A program made the position numbers and the translations under genes. From assembly GCA_017621015.1 (NCBI GenBank), contig JAGAUC010000290.1, positions 1-8,990 of the forward strand: a DNA stretch of 8,990 nucleotides, read 5' to 3'. Numbering within the stretch: position 1 is the first letter of the stretch; each line of letters opens with the position of its first letter. The notes under the pieces were generated by a model. That model did not search any database. It worked only from the letters and a program-made list of their open reading frames with translations, and was not told the origin of the DNA. Below, piece after piece: positions 1 to 6,682 of the stretch. The stretch comes from Clostridia bacterium (GTDB taxonomy: Bacteria > Bacillota > Clostridia > Oscillospirales > CAG-272).

Positions 1-3000
1 GGTAAGGTTCTGCTTGTAAAATCGCTTTATGGAAACCTGGCACACGAAACCGAACGCCGTGGCCATGTCTTCTACGTAGGCAACTCGTTTGACGGCGAGG
101 GCAACACCGGTAACAACGTCCGCAAGGGTCTTGTTTACGGAGCAATGTGGGCTCAGAGGTCGGTACCTATGAGCGGAAGCCTTGTCGAGATCTATCCCGG
201 TAGCAAAATGAAAGGCACCTGGGGTACGGCAACCGCTGGATCGGGCGTATTCGTGACCACCGACGGCGAAACCTATGTCGAGGCCGCCAAGCTGGCAACG
301 GCGATCAACGGTACCTATGCCGACGTTCTTTACGTCGACGTTTTCAAGGACATCCTCCCCACGGGAACCTATGCCTTTAAGGGTGAATCCTCGGCAGCCA
401 ATGACGGTAAGCCCTGTAAGGTTGCCTCCAACGCGACCTGGACGCTGGACTTCCACGGAAATTTGTTCCAAAGAGGAAATAACTACTCACGTATTGAATT
501 CGATGGCACGGGCGTAAATGCCACCATCAAGAACGCGAGATTTGACGATAGCAATTTGGCCTCCGGCCTGTATACCATGCTGGTTGCCAGCGGCGGCGCA
601 ACGCTTACCGTGGAAAACTGCTCGTTTACCAATATGTCCACGACAGGCACCCCTGTTAACCTGACAAACGGTGCCGCCATCACCGTGGTATCCTCGACCT
701 TGTACTTAAAGGATGTCGAGATGACCAACTGTACGGGTGTTCAGGGCGCGGTTGGCTGCTATGGCAACAACTGTAAGATCTACGTAGCAGGAAACACTCG
801 CATCTTTAACGATGAGGACGATACCAAAAACTACGTTCACCTGTACACCGGTAATTCGTCGATCGGTGTTTGGGGTGACTTTACCGGTCAGGTACAGGTT
901 TCGATCGGCGGTGTAAATATAAACAAGCCGGTCATTCACAGCGGCACAGCTTCTACCGATGAATACAAGAGCGAGGCCTGCGCGGTCGCCGAGGGTGCAG
1001 AAATTCGTGGTCTGATCTATCTGGGCAACGATAAGGGCTACCTGGCTTACAACAACGACGGCGTCCTTTGTTGGACCAGACCGGGTACGGCTCTTCCCAC
1101 AGACAATCTCAAGCCGGTTACGGTCGATGCAAGCGACAAGACAAAGCTTACGTGCACGGCTTGGTTCTACAATGACGGCACAACGGAAGCACAGACCACA
1201 GCAGCTATTTCCGGCGTCTGCAACTATTATATTAAGGAAACCACCGTTGAAGCCGATGCGTATATTGTAAAGGATGATGGCAGCATCACCTATGGCGCGC
1301 TGGCCACTGTGCTTTCCACGGCGACTGCCGGTCAGACGGTTGAGGTCATGCGTGACATAGAGGGACTTGCCAATCTTTCGATTCCCGCCGCTTGCACGGT
1401 GGACGGAAACGGCAAGACGCTTACCGTATATGTCGGAGCCGAGTCTCCCACACTGGATGCAAATAATCACTGGTATCTGATCAAGACGCTGGCCAGCGGT
1501 GTAACGCTCAAAAATCTCAACATCTCGGGCGGTGCAGCACAAAAGGGCGTTTGGGCCGGTGCTCTCTCGCCGCAAAATCTTCTTCTGATCAACGTTACAG
1601 CCAGCCAGACCCTCACGATGGACAACTGCACGGTTACGGGTCTGCGTATGCAGGTTGACGACACGATTGGAGCAAACGGTCTTATCATCAAGCACAATTC
1701 TGCCGGTGTTCTGAACCTGAAGGATTGCGAATTCACCGACAATATGGTTATGATCCCGCAGGATTCCACAACATCTAAGGTTTACAATTCCGCCAAGATC
1801 TGGTTCCGCGTTTACAGCAGCGGTAATATGAACCTTGAAGGCAAAATTGTGATCAAGGACAACTGGAGTATTACCTCCGATGGTGTCACGGCCATCTCGG
1901 ACAATCTGACGGACGTTGTTGCCGCCAGACTTCACGTCGGTCAGCTGACTGAAGGCTCGCACATCGAAATGAGATATTCGGCCGAATACACGCCGATCCC
2001 GAACGAGCAGGGCAAGCTGTATGACAATACCGGCTATTTCTACTATTATACGCCCGCCAACCTGAGAACCATCGCCAGCTACCCGAACGGTCTTACCGGC
2101 TCGGCCTCCAAGACAGGCGGCGTGCTCCACTACAATGGAGCAACCGTACTCCTTATCACCAAGGATAGCATTGGAATTACCGCCCCTGCCCGTCAGGCAT
2201 CGGTAGACAGCGACAAGGTAGACTTCCGCTATACACTTACGGTTAAGGCTGACTATTTTGGCACCGAGGTTGTTACCAAGATTCACGGTGAGGAAGTGGC
2301 TCGTACGCCTCTTTATAACTTTACCCCCAGCGCAAGCGTGATCACCGTTCCCGTTGCTGTGGGGATGGCAGAGCTTGACGATGAGATCGTAATCGAGCTT
2401 CAGGATGCAAGTGGCGCCGTACTGGCTTCTACAACCAGTGACACAGTAAAAGCGTATGCCCTCTCCATTCTGGAAGGTGAGTATCCCGACACCATGAAGG
2501 CAGCCATCGCTTCCCTTCTTCAGTACGGTGCCACGGTTCAGACTCACTTTGGTCACAACACAGAGAATCTGGCTATGACCGCTGGGGATCTTGAAAGCTG
2601 GACGGCGCTTGGCGTCACAGTAAAGACCGTTGACAGCAACACGCTGAACACCGCAAGCGCCACCGTTGCCGCAACCGCCTCGGGCACACTTCCCGAGAGC
2701 GTAAAGATTCAGGGCGCAACGCTTACGATGGAGAACGAGACCTCGCTCCGTCTCTACGTAACGGTAACCGGCGACGCCACCTTCACCGTAAACAACAAGG
2801 AAGCATCGCTTAAGACCGATACTGCCGGAAGAACCTACCTTGAGGCCTCCAACATCGGCACGGCATCGCTTGCCACGGCGGCAACGTTCACCATTTCCGA
2901 CGGCACGGACACTTATACCTACAACGCAAGCCCCATGTCCTATGTTTACACGGTTCAAACCGCAACTCATGGCAGCATTACCGCATCTCTTAAAGCGGCG

Positions 3001-3144
3001 TGCGAGGCTCTGTACTATTACTACGAGGCCATTGCCGCACACTTTGATCTGACTAACAACACCGGCTTCACAACGAGCGATACCGTCGTGCTGGAAACGA
3101 TTTCGGATACGCCCAACACCTTTAGCGCTCCTTATACGGAATGA
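1..3144 (+). CDS. Large beta-helix surface/secreted protein, 3' part (5' end outside window)
   Basis: The reading frame is open from base 1 to the TGA at 3142-3144, giving 1047 residues. The first ATG at 145 is not the real start, because the frame is coding upstream of it. Numbering from base 1, residues about 140-300 and 440-590 are rich in short beta-strand turns typical of right-handed parallel beta-helices: VENCSFTN, LKDVEMTNCTG, VDGNGKTLTV, LKNLNISGG, MDNCTVTG, LKDCEFTDN. Residues about 725-815 look like an Ig-like beta sandwich. Residues about 820-1015 resemble a C-terminal domain I recall from many clostridial surface proteins: a helix near SLLQYGATVQTHFGHNTENL, a beta part with LTMENETSLRLYV, and a final Tyr-rich helix near ALYYYYEAIAAHF. 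No LPXTG motif or hydrophobic tail is present, so anchoring is unknown. Signal peptide and promoter would lie off the left edge. I see no catalytic signature, so adhesion or glycan binding is only a guess. The architecture is fairly secure; the function is not. Confidence 0.85.
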   Translation, partial: GKVLLVKSLYGNLAHETERRGHVFYVGNSFDGEGNTGNNVRKGLVYGAMWAQRSVPMSGSLVEIYPGSKMKGTWGTATAGSGVFVTTDGETYVEAAKLATAINGTYADVLYVDVFKDILPTGTYAFKGESSAANDGKPCKVASNATWTLDFHGNLFQRGNNYSRIEFDGTGVNATIKNARFDDSNLASGLYTMLVASGGATLTVENCSFTNMSTTGTPVNLTNGAAITVVSSTLYLKDVEMTNCTGVQGAVGCYGNNCKIYVAGNTRIFNDEDDTKNYVHLYTGNSSIGVWGDFTGQVQVSIGGVNINKPVIHSGTASTDEYKSEACAVAEGAEIRGLIYLGNDKGYLAYNNDGVLCWTRPGTALPTDNLKPVTVDASDKTKLTCTAWFYNDGTTEAQTTAAISGVCNYYIKETTVEADAYIVKDDGSITYGALATVLSTATAGQTVEVMRDIEGLANLSIPAACTVDGNGKTLTVYVGAESPTLDANNHWYLIKTLASGVTLKNLNISGGAAQKGVWAGALSPQNLLLINVTASQTLTMDNCTVTGLRMQVDDTIGANGLIIKHNSAGVLNLKDCEFTDNMVMIPQDSTTSKVYNSAKIWFRVYSSGNMNLEGKIVIKDNWSITSDGVTAISDNLTDVVAARLHVGQLTEGSHIEMRYSAEYTPIPNEQGKLYDNTGYFYYYTPANLRTIASYPNGLTGSASKTGGVLHYNGATVLLITKDSIGITAPARQASVDSDKVDFRYTLTVKADYFGTEVVTKIHGEEVARTPLYNFTPSASVITVPVAVGMAELDDEIVIELQDASGAVLASTTSDTVKAYALSILEGEYPDTMKAAIASLLQYGATVQTHFGHNTENLAMTAGDLESWTALGVTVKTVDSNTLNTASATVAATASGTLPESVKIQGATLTMENETSLRLYVTVTGDATFTVNNKEASLKTDTAGRTYLEASNIGTASLATAATFTISDGTDTYTYNASPMSYVYTVQTATHGSITASLKAACEALYYYYEAIAAHFDLTNNTGFTTSDTVVLETISDTPNTFSAPYTE

Positions 3145-3166
3145 TGGAAAGAAAGGCGGCAAGAAT

Positions 3167-3307
3167 ATGAAAAAGTATGAATCTCCCAAGGCGTGTGTGA
3201 TCACACGCGGTGATATGGATATCATTTGTGCCTCCGAGCTCCTGTTCCCGATCATCCCTTTGATGGGCGGCACAGGTGCGAGCGAAAACGATCTGGATAA
3301 CGTATAA
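3167..3307 (+). CDS. Small 46-residue protein, clostridial MKKYE-P type
   Basis: ATG at 3167, TAA at 3305-3307. The start is preceded by a purine-rich AAAGGCGG at a suitable distance (about 3153-3160). The peptide begins MKKYESPKACVITRGDMDII, continues with a short hydrophobic stretch (LLFPIIPLMGG) and ends in an acidic, Gly/Ser-containing tail (GASENDLDNV). Short proteins opening MKKYExP, with a central acidic D-I-I/V patch followed by Cys/Thr/Ser and a Gly-rich acidic end, are to my memory frequent and unnamed in gut Clostridia. It has two Cys residues (10 and 21). It lies 22 bases after the surface-protein stop and directly before the terminators, so it is probably the last gene of that transcript. 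The function is unknown. A secreted or modified peptide is possible, but no leader, protease site or maturation gene is seen. The chance that it is not a gene is moderate to low, given its start signal and fit before the terminator. Confidence 0.65.
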   Translation: MKKYESPKACVITRGDMDIICASELLFPIIPLMGGTGASENDLDNV

Positions 3308-3313
3308 ACGTTA

Positions 3314-3340
3314 AAATCCCCCCGCATGGCGGGGGGATTT
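3314..3340. terminator. Perfect 12-bp hairpin, first of tandem terminators
   Basis: Arms 3314-3325 and 3329-3340 pair without mismatch (AAATCCCCCCGC with GCGGGGGGATTT) around a 3-base ATG loop. The hairpin starts six bases after the small gene's stop. On the plus strand only the ATTT inside the stem follows the GC core, then GGATAC, so the U-tract is weak. On the minus strand the core is followed by ATTTTAA, which is slightly better. It is likely a terminator or an mRNA-end stabilising hairpin working with the next one. Confidence 0.65.
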
Positions 3341-3347
3341 GGATACA

Positions 3348-3383
3348 AAAAAACAGCTGAGCCGGTTGGCTCAGCTGTTTTTT
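3348..3383. terminator. Bidirectional rho-independent terminator
   Basis: Core arms CAGCTGAGCC (3354-3363) and GGCTCAGCTG (3368-3377) enclose a GGTT loop. An A-run at 3347-3353 faces a T-run at 3378-3383 that continues CTT. Read on the plus strand this ends the surface-protein/small-gene transcript. Read on the minus strand the A-run becomes the U-tract ending the HPr-like gene's transcript, whose stop codon is only eight bases away. The layout is the normal one between convergent units. Confidence 0.92.
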
Positions 3384-3391
3384 CTTATGTC

Positions 3392-3634
3392 TTATTCTGC
3401 AATCACAAACTTGGCGATCTTGGCAAGCAGCTCATCGATTGCCTTATCGTCCTCAGCGCGTGCCGTAAGCTGAATGGGCGAAAGAAGATCCAGGCTGAAA
3501 ATACCCATGATGGACTTTCCGTCTACAACGTAACGGCCCGAGGAAAGGTCAACGTCGCCCTCAAAAGCGGCAATGTCACCAACAAATTCACGAACGTCTG
3601 CAATGGTAGAAAGACGAATGTTTACGGTTTTCAT
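3392..3634 (-). CDS. HPr-like protein without the phosphocarrier histidine (Crh-like)
   Basis: The 80-residue length and the motif GKSIMGIFSLDL (residues 39-50) match the HPr/PtsH fold, where KSIMGVMSL surrounds regulatory Ser46. The spacing DVDL-(9 residues)-KS equals that of Bacillus HPr without gaps, so Ser41 here corresponds to Ser46. Counting back the same distance puts Thr10 where HPr has its active His15. The usual GxHARPA is replaced by STIADVRE and no His occurs in the protein. It therefore cannot pass phosphate from enzyme I to sugar permeases. It could still be phosphorylated on serine and act on transcription factors, as Crh does in Bacillus. His-less HPr relatives of this look are, to my knowledge, common in Clostridia. 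It is the last gene of the operon, 21 bases after the dehydrogenase, and has its own strong ribosome site. Family assignment is solid; the Crh-like role is inference. Confidence 0.87.
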   Translation of the reverse strand: MKTVNIRLSTIADVREFVGDIAAFEGDVDLSSGRYVVDGKSIMGIFSLDLLSPIQLTARAEDDKAIDELLAKIAKFVIAE

Positions 3635-3640
3635 AATATT

Positions 3641-3646
3641 TCCTCC
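3641..3646 (-). promoter_or_regulatory. Ribosome binding site of the HPr-like gene
   Basis: GGAGGA on the minus strand, six bases before the ATG at 3634. It is the strongest ribosome site in the 3' half of the operon and supports this start. It lies in the 21-base gap after the dehydrogenase stop and suggests the HPr-like gene is translated independently and well. Confidence 0.88.
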
Positions 3647-3655
3647 AATTGTAAA

Positions 3656-4414
3656 TTATTTTTTCTGTTGCTTACACCAAATTTTCATGACTAGGCGATG
3701 CGGCAAAAGCTTTGTAAAGAACACTTGTGCGCGAATGCGGAAACCGCAGATCGAGACGTCCCGTCCGCGCTTCATGTCCTTCATGGCTCTCGTCACCACC
3801 TGCTCGGCGGTGTAAAAATGATTGTAATAGGTAATGGTATCGTCGCTCACCGCGCGATCAAAAAATTCGGTCTTGACCCAACCCGGGCAAACGGCCAGCA
3901 CGCGGATGCCACGCTTTTTGAGCTCCACGCCAAGGGCCCTTGAAAAGCTGAGCACAAACGCCTTGGTCGCACCGTAAACGCCAATGTACGGTACGGGCTG
4001 AAAGGACGAAAGCGAGTCGATCTGGTAGATGCGTCCACCCTCCTTCATATAGGGGAGCGTGAGGTAGGTCATGGCCACCAGCGCCTTATCGTTGAGATCG
4101 ATCATACCCAGCTGCTCGTCAAGCGGCATGTCGCAAAATGCGCCTAATTTGCCGTAGCCGCTTCCGTTGACAAGAACAGCCACATCCGGCTTCTCGCTCT
4201 CCAAAAGCGCCGCATATTCGTCCAGGCACTCCTTTTGCGTAAGATCGAGTGCCATGCACCTTGTCTTGGTCGAAATCGAATCGGCAAGGGCCTCAAGGCG
4301 CTCCAGGCGTCGGGCGATCACCCAGATCTCGTCAAACGCTTCGCTCGCCTCGACCCGCTTGGCAAATTCCTGCCCCATACCCGACGACGCGCCCGTAATT
4401 ACCGCAATTTTCAT
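3656..4414 (-). CDS. SDR-family NAD(P)-dependent oxidoreductase
   Basis: The 252 residues fit a classical short-chain dehydrogenase, a soluble Rossmann-fold enzyme that oxidises or reduces a carbonyl/alcohol substrate. The nucleotide-binding turn is TGASSGMG (residues 7-14, pattern TGxxxGxG). The NNAG structural motif appears as NGSG (83-86). The catalytic set is Ser134, Tyr147 and Lys151 (YGATK), and PG at 177-178 starts the substrate-loop region. Arg residues after the second strand (ARRLERL, 34-40) hint at NADP(H) preference. The C-terminus is basic (KIWCKQQKK) and may touch membrane, as in the YqjQ/DltE-like SDRs. The ATG lies two bases after the pfp stop and has no clear ribosome site, so it probably depends on translational coupling. 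The substrate cannot be told from sequence. Confidence 0.92.
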   Translation of the reverse strand: MKIAVITGASSGMGQEFAKRVEASEAFDEIWVIARRLERLEALADSISTKTRCMALDLTQKECLDEYAALLESEKPDVAVLVNGSGYGKLGAFCDMPLDEQLGMIDLNDKALVAMTYLTLPYMKEGGRIYQIDSLSSFQPVPYIGVYGATKAFVLSFSRALGVELKKRGIRVLAVCPGWVKTEFFDRAVSDDTITYYNHFYTAEQVVTRAMKDMKRGRDVSICGFRIRAQVFFTKLLPHRLVMKIWCKQQKK

Positions 4415-4416
4415 GC

Positions 4417-5652
4417 TCAGATGATGATGTGTACGGGAAGACCGCCCTCATACTTGGGATGGATCTCACCCATAATAAGCGGAAGCAGGTAACGGCAGCA
4501 CTCGTCGGTCACGTGGTTGCCGCGCTCGTTGATAAACTCTTCGTAAACGTGTTTGATCTGGTTGGCAATGTCTTGAACGTCTGCCATACCCACCTCGGAC
4601 ACGTACGGCTCGGTCGAAACGCGATCGGTGGTCATCATAATGCGGCTTGCGCCCTCGGTAGCAGCCTTAGCGGCAGCCTTGCCTACGCGAACCGACTCCT
4701 CGATGTCAACCTTGGAAAGAAGATGCGCCGCGCAACGCTGCGAGATGTTAAGCTCCACCGAGCGTACCTTACAGCCAAGCTGCTCCTTGACGGTGTTCTC
4801 CAGCATCTTGCCGGTACCCGCCAAATACTTGTGTCCAAACACGTCGGCCACGCCGCTCTGCTGACCCTCGCCCACATAGCGGCCGTCCGCAAAGTGAATG
4901 CCCTCGGAAACCGCAACGACCACATTTGGCTTTTCCTCAAGCTTGGTCTTTACATCCTCGAGGAATTCCTCCATCGAGAAGTTGCGCTCGGGAAGGTAAA
5001 GAAGGTCGGGCTCCACACCGTTTACCACACGTCCGATGGCCGCCGAAGCGGTAAGCCAGCCGGCGTCTCTGCCCATGATCTCAACGATGGTCACAGCAGG
5101 CTTTGTATAGACCGCACAGTCACGGATGATCTCAGACATGGTAACGGCCACGTACTTGGCCGCCGAGCCAAAGCCGGGCGTATGATCGGTACCCATAAGG
5201 TCATTGTCAATGGTCTTGGGCACGCCCACAAAACGCATCTCATAATCATTCTTCTTGGAATACGCCGAAAGCTTGGCCACGGTATCCATCGAATCGTTGC
5301 CGCCGATGTAGAAGAAATAGCGGATATCGTACTTGCGGAACAGCTCAAAGACCTTTTCGTAGTAGTCCTCATTGCCCTCTACGGCAGGAAGCTTTTTGCG
5401 GCAGGAGCCGAGAGCCGCCGCCGGTGTGTGCTCCAGAAGCTCAATGTCCGACTCCTTGGCAAAGCGCTCGTTCAGATTGACCAGTCTCTCCTCAAGAAAG
5501 CCCTCCATACCGTTGCGCATACCGTAAATGGTATGACCCTGACCGTACTTAAAAAATCCACGGATGACACCTGCCAGCGTCGCGTTGATCGCGGCGGTCG
5601 GTCCTCCCGACTGTCCGACAACGGCATTACCCTTCAAAAATTCGTTTGCCAT
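4417..5652 (-). CDS. pfp: Pyrophosphate-dependent 6-phosphofructokinase
   Basis: The 411-residue protein phosphorylates fructose 6-phosphate to fructose 1,6-bisphosphate in glycolysis, reversibly if pyrophosphate is the donor. The N-terminal phosphate loop is VVGQSGGPTAAIN (11-23). The donor determinant reads GGNDS (117-121): Asp120 sits where ATP enzymes have Gly (GGDGS), and Asp there is diagnostic of PPi use. The catalytic loop is PKTIDND (145-151), with Lys146 in place of the Gly of ATP enzymes and Asp149 as general base. MGRDAGW (193-199) is the substrate-binding signature. The sequence resembles, from memory, the Clostridium thermocellum PPi-PFK. An Asn replaces the first Asp of the usual GGDD. 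The gene starts two bases after the reductase stop and has a GGAGAG ribosome site inside the end of that gene. Family certain; donor specificity is predicted from two residues. Confidence 0.93.
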   Translation of the reverse strand: MANEFLKGNAVVGQSGGPTAAINATLAGVIRGFFKYGQGHTIYGMRNGMEGFLEERLVNLNERFAKESDIELLEHTPAAALGSCRKKLPAVEGNEDYYEKVFELFRKYDIRYFFYIGGNDSMDTVAKLSAYSKKNDYEMRFVGVPKTIDNDLMGTDHTPGFGSAAKYVAVTMSEIIRDCAVYTKPAVTIVEIMGRDAGWLTASAAIGRVVNGVEPDLLYLPERNFSMEEFLEDVKTKLEEKPNVVVAVSEGIHFADGRYVGEGQQSGVADVFGHKYLAGTGKMLENTVKEQLGCKVRSVELNISQRCAAHLLSKVDIEESVRVGKAAAKAATEGASRIMMTTDRVSTEPYVSEVGMADVQDIANQIKHVYEEFINERGNHVTDECCRYLLPLIMGEIHPKYEGGLPVHIII

Positions 5653-5654
5653 AA

Positions 5655-6671
5655 TTACTCTCCAAACTCCTTTGCAATTTTTTTCATTTTTTCCCGAATG
5701 GGAAGATTATAGGGACATCTTGTCTCACACACGCCACACCCGATGCAGGCCGAAGCCTTTACAGGGAGCGTTGCATATCTCTCTCTCGCCCAGTCCTCAA
5801 GGTGGTATCGCTCAAGGTATCCGGCGAACAAAAACGCGCCCGAAATGTTGATGCCAACCGCGCAGGGCGCACAGTAGCCGCATCTGCGGCAGAAATCCGT
5901 GCCAAGCTCCTCTCGAATCCGGTCGATCTCCCGGGTCTCCGCATCCGAAAGCGGCGACTTGTCACTCGCAGCCGCGCAGTTCATATCAATTTCCTCCACC
6001 GATGCCATACCGGGGATGACCACGCTCACCGCGGGATTTTGGCAGATAAAACGAAGCGCCAGCGTAGCATTATCGAGCGCGCCGCCTGCCAAGGGCTTCA
6101 TGCAGATAAAGCCAATGTTTCGCTTTTGGCACTCGGCGATCAGCTCCTCGCCCTGCCGCTCCACAATGTTATAAGGAAACATGATCGTTTCCACAAAATC
6201 CAACTCCAGAGCACGCCGAAAGGCCTCCACCGAATGGGCGGTAAGGCCGATGTGGCCGATCTTACCCTTGGCCTTTGCCTCGAGAAGCGCCTCCACAAGG
6301 CCGCCCGGCGCGCACGCGGCGTCGATCTGCCCCTCGGGGATGTTATGGATCTGATACAGGTCAATGTAATCGGTGCGAAGCTGACGAAGGCTCTCGTCGA
6401 TCTCGGCACGCATAGCCTCGGCAGTTCGCGCCATACTCTTGGTTGCCAGCACGAACTTGTCCCGCCGTCCCTCAAGCGCCTTGCCAAGCAGCTCCTCGCT
6501 GTTGGTATACAGACGCGCCGTATCGATAAAGTTAATGCCGTGCTCGATCAGACTGTCAATGAGCGCCACCGCGCCCTTCTCGTCCACACGCTGGATCGGA
6601 ATGCCGCCGAAGCCGACAGCCGAAATTCTAAGACCCGTTTTTCCAAGCACACGGTATTCGATCTTAATCAC
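5655..6671 (-). CDS. Aldo/keto reductase with C-terminal double Cys4 (4Fe-4S) motif
   Basis: The 338 residues form an aldo/keto reductase TIM barrel joined to a ferredoxin-like tail. The barrel keeps the catalytic tetrad: Asp50, Tyr55 (TARLYTNSEE), Lys78 (ATKS) and His109 (LYQIHN). The front end EYRVLGKTGLRISAVGFGG is typical of the family. The tail carries CRRCGYCAPC (Cys261, 264, 267, 270) and CIGCGVCETRCP (Cys309, 312, 315, 319), enough for two 4Fe-4S clusters. The family is therefore the COG1453 type of predicted oxidoreductase, cytoplasmic and probably linking carbonyl reduction to ferredoxin-like electron flow in an anaerobe. The substrate is unknown. The chosen start is GTG at 6671, eleven bases after the mbl stop. 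A purine run AAGGA is only one base before it, which is too close for a normal ribosome site, so the true start is uncertain. No in-frame ATG lies nearby. Confidence 0.9.
   Translation of the reverse strand: MIKIEYRVLGKTGLRISAVGFGGIPIQRVDEKGAVALIDSLIEHGINFIDTARLYTNSEELLGKALEGRRDKFVLATKSMARTAEAMRAEIDESLRQLRTDYIDLYQIHNIPEGQIDAACAPGGLVEALLEAKAKGKIGHIGLTAHSVEAFRRALELDFVETIMFPYNIVERQGEELIAECQKRNIGFICMKPLAGGALDNATLALRFICQNPAVSVVIPGMASVEEIDMNCAAASDKSPLSDAETREIDRIREELGTDFCRRCGYCAPCAVGINISGAFLFAGYLERYHLEDWARERYATLPVKASACIGCGVCETRCPYNLPIREKMKKIAKEFGE
5658..5663 (-). promoter_or_regulatory. Ribosome binding site of pfp, inside the upstream gene's end
   Basis: GGAGAG on the minus strand, five bases before the pfp ATG at 5652. 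It overlaps the last codons of the aldo/keto reductase, whose stop is at 5655-5657. This fixes the pfp start and shows compact operon packing. Confidence 0.8.
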
Positions 6672-6682
6672 ATCCTTTTTGT

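Noticed and set aside
430..1760. Beta-helix region as a pectate lyase or polygalacturonase
   Set aside because: The fold pattern is shared with many non-enzymes, and I see none of the conserved catalytic acid or lysine/arginine motifs of those enzymes.
3191..3208. Hairpin GCGTGTG-TGAT-CACACGC (also the palindrome GTGTGATCACAC) inside the small gene
   Set aside because: A 7-bp stem within coding sequence can arise by chance. It lacks the TGTGA-N6-TCACA spacing of a CRP site and no attenuation context is visible.
706..3348. 880-codon open frame on the minus strand
   Set aside because: It is exactly codon-register antisense to the surface-protein gene, crosses both terminator hairpins, and its translation has no coherent domain. 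The plus frame has clear beta-helix and C-terminal domain patterns.
3326..3694. 122-codon open frame on the plus strand
   Set aside because: It begins inside the first hairpin loop, runs through the terminator and lies antisense to the HPr-like gene, which has a strong ribosome site and a recognisable family motif.
4429..5712. 427-codon open frame on the plus strand
   Set aside because: In-register antisense shadow of pfp, whose catalytic motifs are all on the minus strand.
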